From Rhodoferax_B ferrireducens_A (GTDB taxonomy: Bacteria; Pseudomonadota; Gammaproteobacteria; Burkholderiales; Burkholderiaceae_C), in NCBI RefSeq assembly GCF_031458075.1, contig NZ_JAVDXT010000001.1:930001-994000 (forward strand): a stretch of 64,000 nucleotides of DNA. Direction: 5' to 3'. Below the pieces are notes generated by a model. The model saw nothing but the letters and a program-made list of their open reading frames with translations. It searched no databases and had not been told where the DNA came from. The translations under genes were made by a program, and so were the position numbers. Every line of letters starts with the position of its first letter. Within the stretch, counting starts at the first letter, position 1. Shown here piece by piece: positions 54,134 through 62,432 of the stretch.

Positions 54134-55507
54134 TCAGGCGCTGGCTTCTGCGGCCGGGGGGGTGGCCACGGAAATCGGCAGCCGGGCCTGGATCAAGGTG
54201 CCGCGACCGGGGCCAGACACTATGGTCAGCACCCCGCCTTCGGCTTCGACCCGAAAGCGCATGCCCACCAGCCCGTACGCCGATTGCGGCTTGGTGCTGG
54301 TGTCAAAGCCCACACCGTCGTCGCGCACCGACACCTCCACCTGGCCATCGCGCGTGCCCAGTGTGACCCAGACATTCTGGGCCTTGGCGTATTTGGTGAT
54401 ATTGGTAATGGCCTCTTGCACCAGACGGTAGACCATCAGTTCGGCGGTGGTTTTCAGTTCGACCGGTTCCAGCGAGCAATGTACTTGCACGGTGGATTGG
54501 TCGGCGAACTCGCGCGCCAGAATTTCCAGGGTGGAGACCAGGCCCAGGTTGCTCAGCGCAGAGGGGCGCAGGTCTTCGATGATGCGCCGTCCGAGTGCGA
54601 TGCCGGAGTTGAGGGTGCCCACCAAGTGCGTCAGCAACTCCAGGGCTTCCGGCGCCGTGCCGCCCAGCCGCGATCGGATGCGGGCCGCATCGAGCTTGGC
54701 CGAGGTCAGCAGCGCACCCAGATCGTCGTGCAGATTGCGCGCCAGGCGGTGGCGTTCGTCCTCGCGGGCGGTCTGCAGATGGTGGGTGAGTTCGGTGAGT
54801 TGGGCCGTGCGTTGGACCACTTCCACCTCCAGCCGGTCGCGTTCGACCTGCACCATGCGCTGTATTTCTAGCTGCTGCTCCCGGAACAAAAAGATCTGGC
54901 GGAAGTACATGAACAAGGCCAGCAGGCTGAGGGCCGTGAGTGCAGCGACCCCACCGCGGTTGAACATCAGCATGCCGTAGATTTCGCTGCGGCCTTTGGT
55001 CACGTTCTGGGTCTCGTATTCGAGCAGTTCTTCGGTGAGCTTGCGGATGGTGTCCATCTGCTCCTTGCCGATATCGGACATGACGATGTCCTTGACCGCA
55101 TCGTCCTTGCCTTCGTCGTGCATCTTGATGGTCAGGGCCAGTTCGGACAAGCGGGTGTCCGTCACGCTGTGCAGCTTCCCCAGCACATCGTTGGGCAGGC
55201 GCTGGCCCCGGTAGTAGACGTCCAGAAACTGCAGTGACTCGCCGATTTTTTGCAGCGCGGTGTCGTAAGGTTCACGGTATTCCTTGCGATTGGTGACCAG
55301 GTAGCCGCGCTGGCCGGTTTCGGCGTCCAGAATATTTTTTGTGAGGCTTTGTATCGTGGTGCGGGCCTCTCCCACGCTGCCCAATTTGTCGAGTATCGCG
55401 ACCGACTGGAGGTACGACCCCTCACTGATCAGCACAATCGAGAGTGCCGCAGTACATGCCAGTACGAATACGATACGGTTGCGTTTGACAACGTTGATAA
55501 AGTTCAT
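54134..55507 (-). CDS. CHASE3-domain sensor histidine kinase (NarX/HisKA_3 class)
   Basis: 457 residues. A membrane helix (about 11-30), a periplasmic CHASE3 domain (about 40-180, with LDAETGQRGYLVTNRKEYREPYD) and a second helix (about 186-203) are followed by a coiled coil. The HisKA_3 box EDERHRLARNLHDDLG has the phospho-accepting His260, and the ATPase domain has DDGVGFD and YGLVGMR. It is divergent from a NarL-type response regulator, its probable partner. The signal is unknown. Confidence 0.94.
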   Translation of the reverse strand: MNFINVVKRNRIVFVLACTAALSIVLISEGSYLQSVAILDKLGSVGEARTTIQSLTKNILDAETGQRGYLVTNRKEYREPYDTALQKIGESLQFLDVYYRGQRLPNDVLGKLHSVTDTRLSELALTIKMHDEGKDDAVKDIVMSDIGKEQMDTIRKLTEELLEYETQNVTKGRSEIYGMLMFNRGGVAALTALSLLALFMYFRQIFLFREQQLEIQRMVQVERDRLEVEVVQRTAQLTELTHHLQTAREDERHRLARNLHDDLGALLTSAKLDAARIRSRLGGTAPEALELLTHLVGTLNSGIALGRRIIEDLRPSALSNLGLVSTLEILAREFADQSTVQVHCSLEPVELKTTAELMVYRLVQEAITNITKYAKAQNVWVTLGTRDGQVEVSVRDDGVGFDTSTKPQSAYGLVGMRFRVEAEGGVLTIVSGPGRGTLIQARLPISVATPPAAEASA

Positions 55508-55563
55508 CTTCAGCCTTCAACCGAAAGTGTGGGAACATGCTGCAGAATGTTCCGCCAAATACC

Positions 55564-56196
55564 ATGATCCGAATTGCTATTGTTGACGACCACGCCATGG
55601 TCCGCGCTGGATTGCGCCAGTTTTTTGCCGACCAGATCGACTTCGCGGTGGTGGCTGAAGCCACCAACGGTCGCGAAGCGCTGGACATTGTCCGCAAAGG
55701 CGAAATTGACGTGATGATCATGGATATCTCCATGCCCGACCACAGCGGTGTGGACGCACTGGTGGCCATCAAGGCCCGTGCGCCCGATCTGCCGGTGCTG
55801 ATCCTCAGCGGCTTTGCCGAAGAGCATTACGCCACCACCTTGCTGCGCCAGGGCGCGAGCGGCTACTTGAACAAGGACTGCGATCCCGAGGACATCGTCA
55901 AGGCCATCCGCACGGTCTGCCGGGGGCGCAAGTACATCACGCCCGGCATGGCCGAGCGGCTGGCCGATGGCCTGGGCGGCGGGGGCGAGAAACCCCCTCA
56001 TGAACAGCTGTCTGAACGTGAGCTGCAGGTCTTCTTGCGGCTGGCCAAGGGCGAAACCATAGGCCATATGGCGGTGAGCATGTCGCTCAGCGTCAAGACC
56101 GTCAGCACTTACCGCACCCGGGTGATGGAAAAGATGCAGCTGGAGTCGAACAGCGACCTGACCTATTACGCGTTGAAAAACGGCCTGATCCAGTAG
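55564..56196 (+). CDS. NarL/FixJ-type response regulator
   Basis: 210 residues from the ATG at 55564 (an in-frame ATG at 55537 adds nine non-conserved residues). The receiver domain has Asp8-Asp9 and phospho-acceptor Asp54 (MIMDISMPD), with Lys in GYLNKD. A LuxR-type helix-turn-helix follows (LSERELQVFLRLAKGETIGHMAVSMSLSVKTVSTYRTRVMEKM). Divergent from the CHASE3 kinase. It is one candidate for binding the recurring GTCCTAC/GTAGGAC motif, because NarL-type dimers bind short inverted heptamers. Confidence 0.93.
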   Translation: MIRIAIVDDHAMVRAGLRQFFADQIDFAVVAEATNGREALDIVRKGEIDVMIMDISMPDHSGVDALVAIKARAPDLPVLILSGFAEEHYATTLLRQGASGYLNKDCDPEDIVKAIRTVCRGRKYITPGMAERLADGLGGGGEKPPHEQLSERELQVFLRLAKGETIGHMAVSMSLSVKTVSTYRTRVMEKMQLESNSDLTYYALKNGLIQ

Positions 56197-56213
56197 GCCG
56201 CACGGCCCCGCGC

Positions 56214-56624
56214 TCAGGCCAGCGCACCGGAAGCGGTGTTGCCCGAGTGGCCGTTGGCCAACTCGCCGCAGTAGTCGATCAGTGCGTCAATCTCGTTGGA
56301 TTTGTCAAACACCCGGTCGGCTCCCAGGTCCAGGCATTTGCGCCGCATATCCTTGGTGGCGTAATTGCTCAGCACCACCAGCTTGCGCGGTGGCAGCAGT
56401 CCATGTGCTGCACGCAGCACGCCCAGGCCGGAGCCGGCTTTCAAGAAAATATCGACGATCACCAGATCGACATGGTTGCTGGGACGGGTCAGCCACTGTA
56501 CGGCGCTGAGTTCATCTTCGGCGGTGCCGATGACCGCAACCGGCACGAGCTCTTCCAGCGTAGCGATCAGGCTTTCTCGGATCACCGGGCTGTCTTCAAC
56601 GATATAGGTTTTAAGCTGGGGCAT
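56214..56624 (-). CDS. Single-domain (REC-only) response regulator
   Basis: 136 residues, one receiver domain and no output domain. Acidic pair Glu10-Asp11, phospho-acceptor Asp58 (LVIVDIFLKAGSG), Ser in VVLSNYA and Lys in FDKSNE are present. It is convergent with the NarL-type regulator and may be a second target or phosphate sink of the CHASE3 kinase. Confidence 0.9.
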   Translation of the reverse strand: MPQLKTYIVEDSPVIRESLIATLEELVPVAVIGTAEDELSAVQWLTRPSNHVDLVIVDIFLKAGSGLGVLRAAHGLLPPRKLVVLSNYATKDMRRKCLDLGADRVFDKSNEIDALIDYCGELANGHSGNTASGALA

Positions 56625-56944
56625 GAGCGCGGCACTAATTCCTGAGAGTCCAGAGCCAGCGGCCCCGCCCTGTGTTGGTAACGTGTATTGTGTGCAAACA
56701 ATGCACGCTACGTAAGGTGTTAAACACTAGATTGGACACCAGTGTGCATTGAAAGCGGGCACAAATCCATCGGGCATAGGCGCGGTCGGTTGTCAGATTT
56801 GTCCTACAGGGCGCTGCGTGTAGGACAGCAACTACCGTAGCCCGCGGTGCCGTCTGCTGGTGCCGGCCAAACCCCCGCCGCACACTGTGGCTGCCTTAGG
56901 GGCTCGCCGTCTTGGCGGGCTCCGCTACTCCACAGGAGACACGC
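56625..56944. other. 320-bp divergent intergenic region
   Basis: It lies between the REC-only gene and the beta/gamma-crystallin gene. The left half is AT-rich, with repeated GTGTGCA/ACAC elements (about 56685-56750) that may hold promoters. The right half carries the best copy of the recurring motif (56800-56827). I see no coding frame. Confidence 0.5.
56800..56827. promoter_or_regulatory. Inverted TGTCCTACA-N10-TGTAGGACA
   Basis: Two perfect 9-base arms separated by ten bases, 118 bases before the beta/gamma-crystallin start. This is the most complete form of the motif in the window and suits a dimeric or double-dimer regulator. Confidence 0.7.
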
Positions 56945-57745
56945 ATGAAAAATATACTTAAAACCACACTTGCCATCAGTGCCATGGCGGTCGCGGCCCA
57001 GGTAGCCGCCCAGGTCACTTTTTACGAGAACGAAAATTTTGAAGGCCGGTCCTTCACAACCCAGAACGAGGTCCGCAACTTCGACCGTGCGGGATTCAAC
57101 GACCGTGCTTCATCGGTCATTGTGTTTGGCGAACGCCAGGAGGTCTGTGAAGACTCGCAGTTCCGCGGCCGCTGCGTGGTCTTGCGTGCCGGGCGCTACC
57201 CTTCATTGAGTGCCATGGGCTTGAACGACCGCGTGTCGTCAGTGCGCACGGTAGACCGCAATGCCCGGGTGGACGACAACCGCTATGCGCCGCCGCCCAT
57301 GCCGGTCTACGACAACCGCCGGCGCAACAACGAGCGCCTGTTCGAAGCCGATGTGACCTCGGTACGCGCTGTGTTGGGTACGCCCCAACAGCGCTGCTGG
57401 ATGGAGAAGGAAGAAGTGCAAAGCCGCGGCAATGCCAACATCGGCGGTGCCGTGGTCGGCGCCCTGCTGGGTGGCGTGTTGGGCCACCAGGTTGGTGGTG
57501 GGCGCGGTCAGGACATCGCCACCGCCGGCGGTGCTGTTGCCGGCGCGGCCGTGGGTGCCAATGTAGGCCGCAACGGCCAGCCCACCACCCAGGACGTGCA
57601 ACGCTGTGCCACCGAGCCGGCGTCGACCCGCCCTGAGTACTGGGACGTGACCTACAACTTCCGCGGCCAGGAGCACCGCATCCAGATGACCACGCCACCC
57701 GGACGCACGGTCACCGTGAACCGCCGCGGCGAACCCCGCGCATAA
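56945..57745 (+). CDS. Secreted beta/gamma-crystallin protein with a glycine-zipper segment
   Basis: 266 residues, with ACAGGAGA before the ATG. Signal peptide 1-22 (ending AAQ). Two Greek-key motifs (about 24-105) have the starts VTFYENENFEGRSF and EVCEDSQFRGRCV and the calcium-site patterns NDRASS and NDRVSS. After a linker, a glycine-zipper 2TM segment follows (about 172-215, IGGAVVGALLGGVLGHQVGGG and GGAVAGAAVGANVG). The C-terminus YWDVTYNFRGQEHRIQMTTPPG is common to Rickettsia 17-kDa-type surface proteins. Likely a calcium-stabilised envelope stress protein. Confidence 0.88.
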   Translation: MKNILKTTLAISAMAVAAQVAAQVTFYENENFEGRSFTTQNEVRNFDRAGFNDRASSVIVFGERQEVCEDSQFRGRCVVLRAGRYPSLSAMGLNDRVSSVRTVDRNARVDDNRYAPPPMPVYDNRRRNNERLFEADVTSVRAVLGTPQQRCWMEKEEVQSRGNANIGGAVVGALLGGVLGHQVGGGRGQDIATAGGAVAGAAVGANVGRNGQPTTQDVQRCATEPASTRPEYWDVTYNFRGQEHRIQMTTPPGRTVTVNRRGEPRA

Positions 57746-57765
57746 GCCTGCCTGCGCAGCTTCAG

Positions 57766-57790
57766 ACGGCCCTTCGGGGCCGTTGCTGTT
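57766..57790 (+). terminator. UUCG-loop hairpin after the beta/gamma-crystallin gene
   Basis: ACGGCCC-TTCG-GGGCCGT, a stable stem with a classic tetraloop, followed by a weak T-rich stretch (TGCTGTTTCT). Confidence 0.6.
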
Positions 57791-57821
57791 TCTGGGCCAT
57801 GCAGGGCGCCGAGCGGATCGC

Positions 57822-57838
57822 GTAGGACATCTACTACG
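57822..57838 (+). promoter_or_regulatory. Copy of the recurring stress motif
   Basis: GTAGGACATCTACTACG lies 84 bases before the Cys-repeat gene; a CACTGTCTGC element follows at about 57850. Confidence 0.45.
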
Positions 57839-57921
57839 GCAATTGGCGGCACTGTCTGCTGTGCGCTGCGGGCATGGCCACGCACACTGCAACTATCCCA
57901 TTTACCGAAAAAAGGATTTCC

Positions 57922-58473
57922 ATGAACATGTTTTTCAATCTCAAAACTTCTGCCCTCGTCGCTGCAATGATGTTGGCCTCGGTGTCCCAGGCCGCCACCA
58001 TGTCCAAGGACGAATACCAGGTGGGCAAGACCCGTATCAGCGCGGACTACAAGACCGACAAGGCGGCTTGTGCATCGCTGGCCGACAACGCCAAGGACGT
58101 GTGCATGGAAGAAGCCAAGGGCAAGGAAAAGATCGCCACGGCCGAGCTGAAAGCCGCCCATTCCGGCAAGCCAGCCGACCACACCAAGGCACTGGAAGCC
58201 AAGGCCGAAGCCAACTATGCGATTGCCAAGGAAAAGTGCGATGACAAGGCTGGCAACGACAAGTCCGTCTGCGTGAAGGAAGCCAAGGCCGTCGAGGTCA
58301 AGGCCCTGGCCGATGCCCGCACCGCCAAGCAAATTGGCGAAGCCAAAACCGAAAACGCCGACGAAAAGCGCGATGCCGACTACAAGGTGGCCGTACAGAA
58401 GTGCGACACCCTGGCCGGCGATGCCAAGACCAGCTGCGTGAGCGCAGCCAAGGTCAAGTTCGGTAAGTCTTGA
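57922..58473 (+). CDS. Periplasmic protein with three Cys-x10-Cys repeats
   Basis: 183 residues from the ATG at 57922, with AAAGGA upstream. Signal peptide 1-24 (ending QAA). The Lys/Ala-rich mature chain contains three repeats with the same cysteine spacing: CASLADNAKDVC, CDDKAGNDKSVC and CDTLAGDAKTSC, each followed by a charged helix. The pairs probably form disulfides at helix turns. Often annotated as a TolA-like or cell-envelope protein because of composition, but no functional family is established. Confidence 0.8.
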   Translation: MNMFFNLKTSALVAAMMLASVSQAATMSKDEYQVGKTRISADYKTDKAACASLADNAKDVCMEEAKGKEKIATAELKAAHSGKPADHTKALEAKAEANYAIAKEKCDDKAGNDKSVCVKEAKAVEVKALADARTAKQIGEAKTENADEKRDADYKVAVQKCDTLAGDAKTSCVSAAKVKFGKS

Positions 58474-58513
58474 GCTTTTTGATCCTTTTGAAAAGCCAAC
58501 ACAAGGAAGCATT

Positions 58514-58732
58514 ATGAAAACCACACGTCACTATGCAGCTAGCGCTTTGGCAGCGGCTGCCCTGGTCATTCTGAGCGGTTGCGCCGGCATGACCCGGCAA
58601 GAAAAGGGTATCGCCACCGGTGCCGCGATTGGCGGCGTTGCCGGTGCAGCCGCCGGCGGCGGTGTGCTGGGTACAGCGGCCGGTGCCGCTGTCGGCGGCG
58701 TGATCGGTAACGAAGTCGTCAAGAAGAAGTAA
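58514..58732 (+). CDS. Glycine-zipper lipoprotein (OsmB-like)
   Basis: 72 residues. The lipobox VILSGC gives a lipidated Cys at about residue 23. A glycine-zipper hairpin (GIATGAAIGGVAGAAAGGGVLGTAAGAAVGGVIGNEV) fills the rest, ending KKK. Size and layout match OsmB-type outer-membrane lipoproteins induced by osmotic or envelope stress. AAGGA precedes the ATG. Confidence 0.9.
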   Translation: MKTTRHYAASALAAAALVILSGCAGMTRQEKGIATGAAIGGVAGAAAGGGVLGTAAGAAVGGVIGNEVVKKK

Positions 58733-58750
58733 GCAAGAAACAAGCAGTCA

Positions 58751-58775
58751 GCGCCGGGGGCTTACCCCCGTGCGC
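58751..58775 (+). other. Intergenic hairpin
   Basis: GCGC-CGGGGG-CTTA-CCCCCG-T-GCGC, a GC-rich hairpin without a T-run between the glycine-zipper and BON genes. It could stabilise the upstream message or reduce read-through. Confidence 0.45.
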
Positions 58776-58798
58776 ATGTTGGTAAGGAGGAAGTATTT

Positions 58799-59377
58799 AT
58801 GACAAACTATTTTGAATCCCGCTCAGTGGGAATCATTTTCGCCGCCGTGCTGGCCCTGTCCGTTGTGGGCTGCAGCAAGCAGGTGGATGCCACCGGCGCT
58901 GCGGCCCCAGGCACCACCGTCGGCACCGAGATCGACGACACGGTCGTCACCGCCAGCGTCAAGTCTGCACTGCTGGCCGACCCCGATGTGAAGAGCCTGG
59001 ACTTCAAGGTTGAAACCCGCAAGGGCGAAGTGCAGCTCAGCGGCTTTGTAGAAAGCCAGGCGCAGATCGATCGCGCCACGTCCATCGTCCAAGGCGTGTC
59101 GGGCGTGAAAAGCGTGGACAACAAGCTCAGCCTGAAGGTGGCCGATACCACCGTCGGCAACAAGGTCGACGACGGCATTGTGACCGGCCGCGTCAAGGCC
59201 GCGCTGCTGGCCGATGCCAGCATCAAAAGCCTGGACATCGGCGTGGTGACACGCAAGGGAGAAGTCCAGCTGAGCGGCTTTGTCGACAACCAGGCGCAGA
59301 TCGACCGCGCAGTGCAGGTCGCCCGCGCCACGGAAGACGTGCACAGCGTCAGCAACGAAATGACCATCAAGAAATAG
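58799..59377 (+). CDS. Two-BON-domain lipoprotein (OsmY-like)
   Basis: 192 residues, with AAGGAGGAAG giving a strong ribosome-binding site. The lipobox LSVVGC lies at about residue 25. Two BON domains follow (about 45-112 and 118-190), each with TVVTASVKSALLAD-type and RKGEVQLSGFV strands and a closing V-x-S-V-x-N. The two domains are very similar, suggesting internal duplication. Periplasmic chaperone-like or membrane-associating role under osmotic stress. Confidence 0.92.
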   Translation: MTNYFESRSVGIIFAAVLALSVVGCSKQVDATGAAAPGTTVGTEIDDTVVTASVKSALLADPDVKSLDFKVETRKGEVQLSGFVESQAQIDRATSIVQGVSGVKSVDNKLSLKVADTTVGNKVDDGIVTGRVKAALLADASIKSLDIGVVTRKGEVQLSGFVDNQAQIDRAVQVARATEDVHSVSNEMTIKK

Positions 59378-59400
59378 CCTCTGGCGTTTCTGTCCCATCC

Positions 59401-59434
59401 GCCACCCCTGGTTTTTTCCTCGGGTGGCTTTTTT
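59401..59434 (+). terminator. Rho-independent terminator after the BON gene
   Basis: GCCACCC / GGGTGGC stem with a 14-base loop, followed by six T. Confidence 0.8.
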
Positions 59435-59444
59435 ATGCGTTTCG

Positions 59445-59490
59445 TGCCGCTAGCGCAGATTTTATAAGCGCGAGCAGCTATAGAAATTAG
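59445..59490. repeat. Interspersed palindromic repeat, intergenic copy
   Basis: GCCGCTAGCGCAGATTTTAT followed by AAGCGCGAGCAGCTATAGAA. The left arm CGCTAGCGCAG and right arm GCAGCTAT match the family, directly after the BON terminator. Confidence 0.65.
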
Positions 59491-59523
59491 AGCGCAGCTA
59501 CTTTGGGCCATCGGATGTAAACC

Positions 59524-59565
59524 CTGTAGGCGCATGGCCATGGTCGGTGGCTGTGCTTGTCCTAC
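59524..59565 (+). promoter_or_regulatory. Copies of the recurring stress motif upstream of the transglutaminase gene
   Basis: CTGTAGG at 59524-59530 and TTGTCCTAC at 59557-59565 form an inverted pair with a longer spacer than at 56800. They lie about 75-115 bases before the next start. Confidence 0.45.
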
Positions 59566-59638
59566 CGCGGGCCGCGTTGCTGTCCGCTTACCGGGTGAGG
59601 GGCAGGTACCTAGACTGGCCCTACACCACCGCCTCGCT

Positions 59639-60550
59639 ATGAAAAACACCCCAACCTCTACCAAGCCGCCTACGCTGCGGCTCCAATTTTCGATCGACCT
59701 GGACTACCACATCACAGCACCTGCCTGCGATTTTGTGTTCAATATCCACGCCGCCAAAACTGCCCACCAGACCGTGGTATCCGAGGCTCTGAAGATCAGC
59801 CAGCCCGTGCCCCATGTTCTGTACACCGACCCGGTGACGCAGACCCGCTATCTGCGGCTGACCGCGGCCACTGGCGCTTTGAGCGTGCACTACGAAGCGA
59901 CGGTGGACCTCAGCCATTTCACCGCGCTGCCCGAGAACATCCCCGAGGTCGGTGTGGCCGATCTGCCGGGCGAGGTGCTGCAGTACCTCTACCCCAGCCG
60001 CTACTGTCCGTCGGACCGCCTGCACCGCCTGGCCCTCAATGAATTTGGCGAACTGCCCCCGGGCTACAGCCGGGTGCAGGCCATCCACGACTGGGTGACG
60101 AGCCGGGTCAACTTCCAGTCCAATTCGTCCGATGGCAACACCACCGCCATCGACACCCTGGTGGACCGGGTCGGCGTGTGCCGCGACTTTGCGCATCTGA
60201 TGATCGCGCTGTGCCGCGCCGTCAACATCCCGGCCCGTTTCACCACCGGCATCGACTACGGCGCCGACCCGGCGCTGGGCCCGACCGACTTCCACGCCTA
60301 TGTGGAGGTCTTCCTGGGCGACCGCTGGTACATCTTTGACGCCTCCGGCGTGGCCATTCCCATGGGCTTTGTGCGCCTGGGCATAGGCCGCGACGCCGCC
60401 GACTCGGCCTTTGCCACCATGTTTGGCGGCGTGACCAGCAGCGCGCCCGTGGTGCATATCGAGGCAATACCCAATGCGCTCGGCAAGCTGGTCTTGCCGC
60501 AGCACGTACCGCATGGCCTGTCCACCGACGGCCAGGCGCAGGCTTTCTGA
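59639..60550 (+). CDS. Transglutaminase-like (papain-fold) protein
   Basis: 303 residues from the ATG at 59639. An N-terminal beta-rich domain (about 12-120) precedes the transglutaminase core, with the triad Cys181 (GVCRDFAHL), His219 (DFHAYVEV) and Asp234 (FDASG). No signal peptide, so it is cytosolic. Bacterial members act as proteases, amidases or cross-linkers, often next to alpha-E/circularly permuted ATP-grasp genes, which are absent here. The substrate is unknown. Confidence 0.9.
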   Translation: MKNTPTSTKPPTLRLQFSIDLDYHITAPACDFVFNIHAAKTAHQTVVSEALKISQPVPHVLYTDPVTQTRYLRLTAATGALSVHYEATVDLSHFTALPENIPEVGVADLPGEVLQYLYPSRYCPSDRLHRLALNEFGELPPGYSRVQAIHDWVTSRVNFQSNSSDGNTTAIDTLVDRVGVCRDFAHLMIALCRAVNIPARFTTGIDYGADPALGPTDFHAYVEVFLGDRWYIFDASGVAIPMGFVRLGIGRDAADSAFATMFGGVTSSAPVVHIEAIPNALGKLVLPQHVPHGLSTDGQAQAF

Positions 60551-60575
60551 ATTCCTTTTTCCACTGGAGATCTTT

Positions 60576-60947
60576 ATGACAAAAAACACCTGGCCCCTGG
60601 CCGTGACCGCTGCCGCCCTGGCATTGCTGGTCGGCTGCAGCAGCATGAAAACCCCGGCCACCGCGGATGTCGCGGTATCCAAAGCCGCGGTGGACAGCGC
60701 GGCCGGTGCCGGCGGGGCCGAATTTGCGCCGCTGGAAATGGCTTCGGCCCGCGAGAAGATGGCCGCCGCCCAGAAAGCCATGGCCAGCAAGGACTACAAG
60801 CTGGCGGCCGTGCTGGCAAACCAGGCCCAGGCCGACGCCAAGCTGGCCCAGGGCAAGGCCAACTCGGCCAAGTCCCAGGCCGCAGCCGATGCGCTGCAAG
60901 ACAGCGTGCGCGTTCTGCGCGAAGAACTCGACCGCGCCAGCAAGTAA
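60576..60947 (+). CDS. DUF4398-domain lipoprotein
   Basis: 123 residues from the ATG at 60576, with GGAGA upstream. Lipobox LLVGC (about Cys20). The DUF4398 core reads EFAPLEMASAREKMAAAQKAMASKDYKLAAVLANQAQADAKLAQ, a pair of helices, followed by a helical tail. It is followed 18 bases later by an OmpA-type protein that has the same DUF4398 segment, so the two probably interact or arose by duplication. Confidence 0.9.
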   Translation: MTKNTWPLAVTAAALALLVGCSSMKTPATADVAVSKAAVDSAAGAGGAEFAPLEMASAREKMAAAQKAMASKDYKLAAVLANQAQADAKLAQGKANSAKSQAAADALQDSVRVLREELDRASK

Positions 60948-60965
60948 ATCCCAAGAAAGAACACC

Positions 60966-61877
60966 ATGAAAAAACTCTACGCCACCCCCATCGCCCTGGC
61001 CCTTGCTGTATTGCTCGGCGCCTGCAGCTCCATGCCCACCAGCACCAGCCTGCTGGAGCAAACCCGCAGCGACTACCGGATGGCCCAGGCCAATCCCGAT
61101 GTGAACCGCTACGCCCCGCTGGAACTCAAGCAGGCCGGTGACGCGCTGGCCCAGGCCAATGCCTCTGCCGACCACAAGGACAAGCCGGAAAAGGTCGACC
61201 AGCTGGCCTACCTGGCCAAGCAGAAGATCGCGCTGGCACGTGAAGCCGCGGTCCAGAAGGCGGCCGAAACCGAGGTCGTGAAGGCCGGCAAGGAAAGCGA
61301 TGCACTGCGCCTGCAGCAACGCTCGAACGAAGCCGACCAGGCCAAGGCCAATGCGATTGCCGCCCAGCAAAATGCCCTGGTCGCCCAAGGCGATGCCGCC
61401 GATGCCCAGCGCAAGACCGAAGAAGCCCGCCGTATCGCCGCCGAAGCCCAGACCCGCAACGCCCAGCTCGAAGCCCAGCTCGCCGACCTGGCCGCCAAGA
61501 AGACCGAGCGCGGCATGGTCATTACCCTGGGCGACGTGCTGTTCGGCACCGACCAGGCGCGTCTGACCCCGGACGGCATGCGCACCGCGCAAAAGCTGGC
61601 CGATGTGTTGCAGCAGAACCCGCAGCGCAAGGTGCTGGTCGAAGGCTTTACTGACAGCACCGGCGCCTCCGGCTACAACCAGGAACTGTCGGACCGCCGC
61701 GCCGGCGCCGTGCGCACTGCTTTGGCGGGCATGGGCATTGGCAGCGAGCGTGTGGCCATCCGCGGCTACGGCGAAGCCCACCCGGTGGCCGCCAACGATA
61801 CGGCCGCCAACCGCCAGCTGAATCGGCGCGTGGAGATCGTGCTGTCGGACGACAGCGGCAAGACTATTGCACGCTGA
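60966..61877 (+). CDS. DUF4398-OmpA lipoprotein
   Basis: 303 residues. Lipobox VLLGAC (about Cys20). A DUF4398-type segment (about 35-100, VNRYAPLELKQAGDALAQANASADHKDKPEKV), a long coiled coil (about 95-175, rich in Ala/Gln/Glu/Lys) and a C-terminal OmpA domain (about 185-295) follow. The peptidoglycan-binding motif is clear: VLVEGFTDSTGASGYNQELSDRRAGAVRTAL and RQLNRRVEI. It should tie the outer membrane to peptidoglycan. Co-transcribed with the smaller DUF4398 lipoprotein gene. Confidence 0.93.
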   Translation: MKKLYATPIALALAVLLGACSSMPTSTSLLEQTRSDYRMAQANPDVNRYAPLELKQAGDALAQANASADHKDKPEKVDQLAYLAKQKIALAREAAVQKAAETEVVKAGKESDALRLQQRSNEADQAKANAIAAQQNALVAQGDAADAQRKTEEARRIAAEAQTRNAQLEAQLADLAAKKTERGMVITLGDVLFGTDQARLTPDGMRTAQKLADVLQQNPQRKVLVEGFTDSTGASGYNQELSDRRAGAVRTALAGMGIGSERVAIRGYGEAHPVAANDTAANRQLNRRVEIVLSDDSGKTIAR

Positions 61878-61889
61878 TCTTTAGATGAA

Positions 61890-61937
61890 ACAGGCCTCTG
61901 GCGCTTATGGAATAAGCGGGAGGTGCTATCAAAAGCC
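61890..61937. repeat. Interspersed repeat / hairpin between ompA-like gene and folA
   Basis: GGCGCTTATGGAATAAGCGG flanked by GCCTCT and AGGTGCTATCAAAA. It shares the GCGCTTAT arm with the ntrC terminator and the GCTATCAAA end with 42177-42240. Lying between convergent genes it probably terminates transcription. Confidence 0.65.
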
Positions 61938-61943
61938 TAGTAT

Positions 61944-62432
61944 TCAGGCGGCGCGCTGCAGGCGCACAAAGCTGAACGGCAAGCCCGTGCTGCTGGTGTG
62001 CGCCTCGCGGTCCGTCTCGGCCCATTCAGGGCCGAAGTTCGGCGCGAACGCATCGCCATCAAACGCCTGGCCGATCTCGGTGACCACCGCGGATTGCGCC
62101 AACGGCAAGGCCTGCGCATAGATCTCAGCGCCGCCTATCACCCAGGCATCGGTATCGGCCGGACACAGTGCTGCAGCTTCCGCAATCGAGCCGGCCCGCA
62201 ACGCGCCCTCGGCCTGCCAATCGGCTTGCCGCGTCACCACGATGTTCACGCGTCCCGGCAGCGGCCGAAAGCGCGCCGGCAGCGAATCCCAGGTCTTGCG
62301 GCCCATGATCACCGGGCAGCCGAGCGTGGTGCGCTTGAAGTGCGCCATGTCCTCCGGCAGATGCCAGGGCAGGGCGCCGTTCACGCCGATCACGCCATTG
62401 GCGGCACGCGCAAAAATCAGGTTCAGCTTCAT
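61944..62432 (-). CDS. folA: Dihydrofolate reductase
   Basis: 162 residues from the ATG at 62432, which overlaps the thyA stop (ATGA). Hallmarks are GVIGVNGALPWHLPEDMAHFK (Trp23, Glu27), VIMGRKTWDSL, PLPGRVNIVVTRQ, and WVIGGAEIYAQALP. It reduces dihydrofolate to tetrahydrofolate with NADPH, regenerating the cofactor consumed by the upstream thymidylate synthase. Confidence 0.97.
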   Translation of the reverse strand: MKLNLIFARAANGVIGVNGALPWHLPEDMAHFKRTTLGCPVIMGRKTWDSLPARFRPLPGRVNIVVTRQADWQAEGALRAGSIAEAAALCPADTDAWVIGGAEIYAQALPLAQSAVVTEIGQAFDGDAFAPNFGPEWAETDREAHTSSTGLPFSFVRLQRAA

